From Trichopria drosophilae (taxonomy: Eukaryota > Arthropoda > Insecta > Hymenoptera > Diapriidae), in NCBI GenBank assembly GCA_030407085.1, contig CM059586.1, forward strand, positions 28,693,501 to 28,757,500: a stretch of DNA of 64,000 bases. Direction: 5' to 3'. This document shows, in pieces, positions 59,504 to 64,000 of the stretch. The translations under genes were made by a program, and so were the position numbers. The number at the start of each line of letters is the position of its first letter. Position 1 is the first letter of the stretch. Below the pieces are notes generated by a model. That model did no database searches. It was not told the origin of the DNA and was given only the letters and a program-made list of their open reading frames with translations.

Positions 59504-60255
59504 CAGGGTGTCCAAGAACTGGGTAACGAATGTGGGCTCATTTTCAAGCTTTTTTTAAGCCCTACAATTTATCCACAAGAGCATTTGACATGCAATGAAT
59601 ATTTCTGGAGTCATGGCCCCAAAAACAGAAAAAAGCCTCTTGTTGCAATTTAACGCATATAACTTATTTCGCCAAAGTGTTAATGAAATGGCACATAAGA
59701 AAAAGTTGTAGAGTTTGAAAAGACGAAGAATTTGCCCCCTCATATGGTCGATTTCGATAAAAATTGAGTCCATGGGAACACTCTTAATGTCGTGGAATTG
59801 GCGAAAACTCGTTTGGTACAGACGGTGCACATTTATAGCCAATTCTACGATATTAAGAGTGTTTCTGCGGACTCAATTTTTATAGAAATTGAACTTATGA
59901 GGGGGCAAATTCGTTATCTTTTCAAGTCCTAGAACTTCTTTCAATATGCAATTTCGTTAGCTATTTGACGATATAAATTAGTTGTGAAAAATTGCACAAA
60001 TTGACCTTTTTTCTGTTTTTGAGGACATAATTTCAGAAATATTCCTTGCAGGTCAATTGCTCTTAAGGAAGAATTGTATAGCTTAAAATAAGCTTGAAAA
60101 TGATTCCGAGTTATTGGAAAAAAACTAATTTTTGTCTAAACTAATGACTCGTCACTCAAATTCTGAGCCGCAGATTTAATTTTGGTATAGGACTTTTTTG
60201 TTTGAAATATCATGAAGTATCACCTTCTGAAATATCGTAGTTCTGAGACACCCTG
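59504..60255. mobile_element. 750-bp foldback repeat with CAGGGTGTC ends
   Basis: CAGGGTGTCCAAGAACT (59504) pairs with AGTTCTGAGACACCCTG (60255). Long arms continue inward: AAAAACAGAAAAAAG / TTTTTTCTGTTTTTG, AATTTGCCCCCTCAT / ATGAGGGGGCAAATT, and ACTCTTAATGTCGTGGAATT / AATTCTACGATATTAAGAGT. The two 60-100 codon frames (59465-59653 and 59842-59555) are arm sequence. Confidence 0.75.
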
Positions 60256-61614
60256 TTTATGTTTATACGGATATATTGTCGATATGTGTATTAAACAAAT
60301 GACAGTATGTCCCAAGATTTTCTTTCGAAAACTGTCGAATTATGGCATAGTATTGTATACTTAACTAGAGATAGTTATAGTAAGGTAGAAAACTACCTTA
60401 AATTTAAAAAATGCAATGCAAATATATCGATCTCATTTAAAAAACAGATAATGATTTTAATAGAGAGGCTACTGTGTTTTTTATTGATTTTCTTAAAAAT
60501 CAGTTCAGTACCTTTTCTTTCGCGTGTTGCTACATCTTAAAAGTAAAGAATCTGTATTACTTTCACATTTTTCACCTTGATTGAATTTTTTCAAATAAGT
60601 AAATTAGTTATGTTTTTTGCTAAAGAAATAAGTAACACGATTCAATAATACATGGTGAAATTCATAAATCCGTACGAAGTTCCGTAACATTTTTCTTTTC
60701 TAAAGTTAGAAACACGAATGCACAATTTATGTATCTGAAGTTTGGAACAAAAAGTTCCAGGAAAATTATTGCTTACTTGCAACGATGCTGATGCAGATAC
60801 TAAAGTTGCCAGAAAAGTAACTAGACAGAAATTTCAGTTTAGATAAATAAGTTAGATGATTTGTCTTAATTGGAAAATAATAAATTAAAAAAAGGAAAAT
60901 AACAAATTTAATTATATTATCTTGGAAATAAATAACACTGAGGTTATGTTTCCCTATACGAATTAATTACTGTATAAATAACAAGTCTCCACCAATTAAA
61001 ATAGTAGACGAATTTTCCTATTATGTAGATTTAACCCTTATACAATGGAGTTATTGTACCTTAACTTTTTAAGGTCTCCCCCTCCCTCATAGCATTATGG
61101 CACAATGTCTATGAAAAGTTTCATGACTAACGATACATTTTTTAAAAATATTTTTGGAGTGCCATTTATCCTATTACGAATTATTGGGATATGTGTATGG
61201 AACAGATTTGATTGAATAAAAAGCAATTAATATCAGTACGTTTGGATTCTAGAGCGTATTTCAAAGTAATTGAATTGCAATATTGAGCTTAATTTGGTCG
61301 ATGTATATATAGTAAAATAGTTGGCCCTTGGAATCCATAACCTAACATATGTCTCGGGTGATATATGTATATTCGGTGGACTTAACTTCACTTGTAAACC
61401 ATATACATCACAACATTATTCACGGATTACGTGTTTCAAATTAAATAACAATTTTTTCTGCATTTTATAAGAGAAGATAAAAAATGAACATTATTTTTAT
61501 AATGGGCAAATATCCAGCTAATTCTGGCATGGATCAAAATTTTTGTACAGTTTAGTAGTTACAGCTACGTGATTGTTTATAATTACTATTGAAACGTTTT
61601 TTTTTAGATTCTTA
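60256..61614. other. A+T-rich interval, no gene seen
   Basis: The plus frame 60307-60540 has no domain. Nothing further supported. Confidence 0.4.
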
Positions 61615-61932
61615 GTTACCCTACGAAAAATTTTAAGTACGATTTTCATGAGAATCGTATGAGAAATTGAAACAGAGTTCTTATAAGAATCAAGTAAGAT
61701 GCCCATGAGAAAAAAACGTAATTTAATATTTATAACAATTTAACTTTATTTTTAGTATTTAAAATTTAATCAATTTTTAGAATCCGCGCATTCCCACGAC
61801 ATTCTCATGAGAATCCCACTAGATTTTCACGAGTCTCACTTGATTCTCATGAGAATCCTGTTTCTATTTCTCATAAGAAAATTTGTCATATGATTCTCAT
61901 ACGAATCCTATCTAAATTTTTCGTAGGGTAAC
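61615..61932. mobile_element. MITE with GTTACCCTACGAAAAATTT ends
   Basis: GTTACCCTACGAAAAATTT at the left is matched by AAATTTTTCGTAGGGTAAC at the right. The inner arms pair (TCATGAGAATCGTATGAGAA against the right arm's TATGATTCTCATACGAATCC), and the word ATTCTCATGAGAATC recurs at 61810 and 61840. Superfamily unassigned. Confidence 0.7.
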
Positions 61933-63502
61933 TTTTAACACATGAAGTTAGTGGAGATAATTTTTGGAAAATCATAAAAAACTATTTACTTTTCATTCCG
62001 AACGAATACAGAACTATTATTTAGCTGAAATGCGTTCATGATTTTATGTTCAATGTTAATGACTGTTTTAAAAAATTCTATAATTTAGTATTGGAGTTAA
62101 TGCCCTTTTTGCACAAATTACGTGTAAATTGAAATAAGGCAGATATCTTTTTTATATATGTCTAATTTATTTTCAAAAATACAATGTATAAGTTAAATTC
62201 GATGTTATTACGATGTTTTAATGCAAAATTTTCACTTTATAAAGAATTTTCTGCAGAAGTTATAAACAACGATTTTTTAAACAATGATTGCGGCGCGAAT
62301 GGTTTCAAAACGGTATTTTCCTTATTTCAGTGCCTTAGTCTTCAATTGCTGCTTTTTTAATGAAATTTGGCTACTAGAGTAAGAGGTATCGGTTGGTAAT
62401 TGCATGTAGAAAAAATTAAAACAGGCATTGAATAATATAAACATAAAAAAGTTATACTTAATTACAATAAACAAAATTAAATTAAATTAATATATATAAC
62501 GGATTTTACAAAACTATACCAATGTTCATACATTATGATACATTTTAACAAAATTGAATTATCAATGTATGTAAAAAGTGATCTAAGGACCAGGACTTTT
62601 TGGCTTAAATCGAACAATAGAAAATGACGATTAACAATTCTAATGTATCGAATGATTGATCTAGACTTTGAAAGTAAGAATTTATAATGATGTTTGTTTG
62701 TCAAAAAAGTGCCCTTTTTGCATGCCCTAATTCATAAAAAAAAATTAACGCTGTTTGATTAACGAAGTTTAATTCAAGTTTGTTATATTTTTTGAAAATT
62801 TTTTAAATCCAGCTTAATATACTTTTTAAGTAGTAACGCGCTCATTAAAGAAAGTGTTCATTAAAGAAAATGTATATATCACAGGAGGAAGAACTAGGTT
62901 CAACTTCGTAGCTTGAAATCAAAGATAAGCCAACACCTTTTTACGCCTTGCCTGTAAACAAAGGAAATCGAGAGCACCCTGCTTTTACAGCAAGAGTTGC
63001 AATTAAGTTAGGTCGATGAAGTTGCGCTTGTCGACAGCAATTCGTACGTTGAAGGATGAACGTCACTTGAGAAGGCGCACGTCATTTTTTTCTAGTTACT
63101 TCTTTCACTTGCGATACTATCGATTATCCGATAGATTATTTTTCATTAAAGTTTCCATGAAAGCACAAGTTCTTTAAAATATTTAAAAAACTACATTACA
63201 ATGGGATATCGAACGATCATTATTTAAGTTACTAATGAAGCCACGAAGCTTTTCTAAATGTATTGTCTCAATTCAAAACAGTGAAAATTCACTGATTCTC
63301 ATTGAAATAAATTCACTGTTTAATCAGTGAAATTGATTCACTGACCGAATCAGTTATTGGTTCTTTTTTTCTTCGAAGACAGTCATCGTGGCCACACCGA
63401 AAGCTACTACGACAATGGTGTCTAAAACTACGATTAACACAAGTAGTATTTTATATCATTGTATTTTCTTATTGCACTTGTCAAGGTTGTCGTTTTCGTT
63501 AT
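61933..63502. other. A+T-rich interval with a CAGTGAA/TTCACTG cluster
   Basis: No gene seen. At 63278-63345 CAGTGAAAATTCACTG, AATTCACTG, CAGTGAAATTGATTCACTG form overlapping short palindromes. TTAAAGAAA and GTGTTCATTAAAGAAA repeat at about 62845-62870. Confidence 0.4.
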
Positions 63503-63741
63503 TTAACCAATTAACGCCGAAATGCACTAGAATTTTACGTCAACTTCAATGCCCAGTTTTCATATGAAATCGGATTTAAAAAAAATCCGCGCTTTTGATT
63601 TTACCAATTTCGGGATCTCTCTATCGATTAACGGTGATAAAATTTGAAAAAATTACAATTTGTCTATGGTTTTGACATAAATATATACAAAAACGTATCT
63701 TATGTTTTTCTAAAAACTAAATACAAATAATACCAAACCAA

Positions 63742-63773
<32 letters not shown>

Positions 63774-64000
63774 ACCAAAAAAATTTTAAAAATAAATAAA
63801 AAAAGTTCTCTACTGTCATTTACCTCCACGCGGTGAGCAATGGAAACGAACATTGTATACGTGAAGCAATGATAAAATATTCTCATAAATAGTAGGCCAT
63901 ACCACTTACGGATTGCATTTATTTTTTCAGCGATTGATCAAAGAATTCAAATTTATATATTACATGTTCGTATTCGAAATTAGCGACTCCTATGAACCCA
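63503..64000. mobile_element. Left part of a TTAA-type element running out of the window
   Basis: TTAACCAATTAACGCCGAAAT (63503) resembles the CCC(A/T)TTAACG termini elsewhere. The last bases, read inverted, give AGGAGTCGCTAATTTCGAAT, a diverged VADY-module start. No right end is visible. Confidence 0.4.

Noticed and set aside
59465..59842. Two overlapping frames of 62 and 95 codons
   Set aside because: They lie in the arms of the CAGGGTGTC foldback.
1..64000. CRISPR array, bacterial operon or defence system
   Set aside because: No regularly spaced repeats with unique spacers, no ribosome-binding-site/operon organisation, and the genes are spliced eukaryotic genes.

Overview
The window looks like nuclear DNA from an insect, most likely a hymenopteran. 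It is about 70% A+T, its genes are intron-containing, and it is dense in short foldback DNA transposons (MITEs). Protein-coding content is low. Two genes can be reconstructed completely, exon by exon, and both are on the minus strand: an ABCC4/MRP4-type ABC transporter (22128-27276, 10 coding exons, 1330 residues) and a CRAL-TRIO lipid-transfer protein (33760-41855, 4 coding exons, 306 residues). In both models every splice junction is in phase. The CRAL-TRIO gene probably starts from a TATA-type promoter and untranslated exon at about 53345-53515, which gives an 11.5 kb first intron. The hymenopteran assignment is an inference from how the two proteins read.

The left edge (1-10000) is a transposon landscape. 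A HARBI1-like (PIF/Harbinger) transposase exon at 1149-1784 lies tail to tail with a three-exon Myb/SANT-like gene (1897-2765), the usual two-protein set of this superfamily. The transposase keeps its open frame but lacks two of its expected acidic residues. Around the pair are TTAA-flanked, piggyBac-like foldback elements, some nested. Two further minus-strand pieces look like parts of unassigned genes: a C2H2 zinc-finger exon (5514-5735) and a possible CpG-rich first exon ending at a strong donor (9582).

From 10 to 22 kb there are small MITEs, a tRNA-derived SINE (about 20425-20746), a CpG-rich segment without an assigned gene (18560-19260) and long stretches where I see nothing. From 22 to 54 kb come the two genes, their introns and more MITEs. 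From 54 to 64 kb there is an acidic terminal exon of another minus-strand gene (54299-54553), then repeats.

Most of the recognisable structure outside the two main genes is repeats. The strongest pattern is a module of about 70 bp (core GGTCGCTGATTACGAAT ... AAAATGGCGG). It recurs in direct and inverted orientation inside at least three different TTAA-flanked elements and, read on its sense strand, stays open as FGVADYE...RF.KFKMA. Several unrelated repeat families also carry AAAATGGCG cores like YY1/Pho sites. I found no CRISPR array, rRNA or stand-alone tRNA gene, and nothing I can defend as a new defence or enzymatic system.
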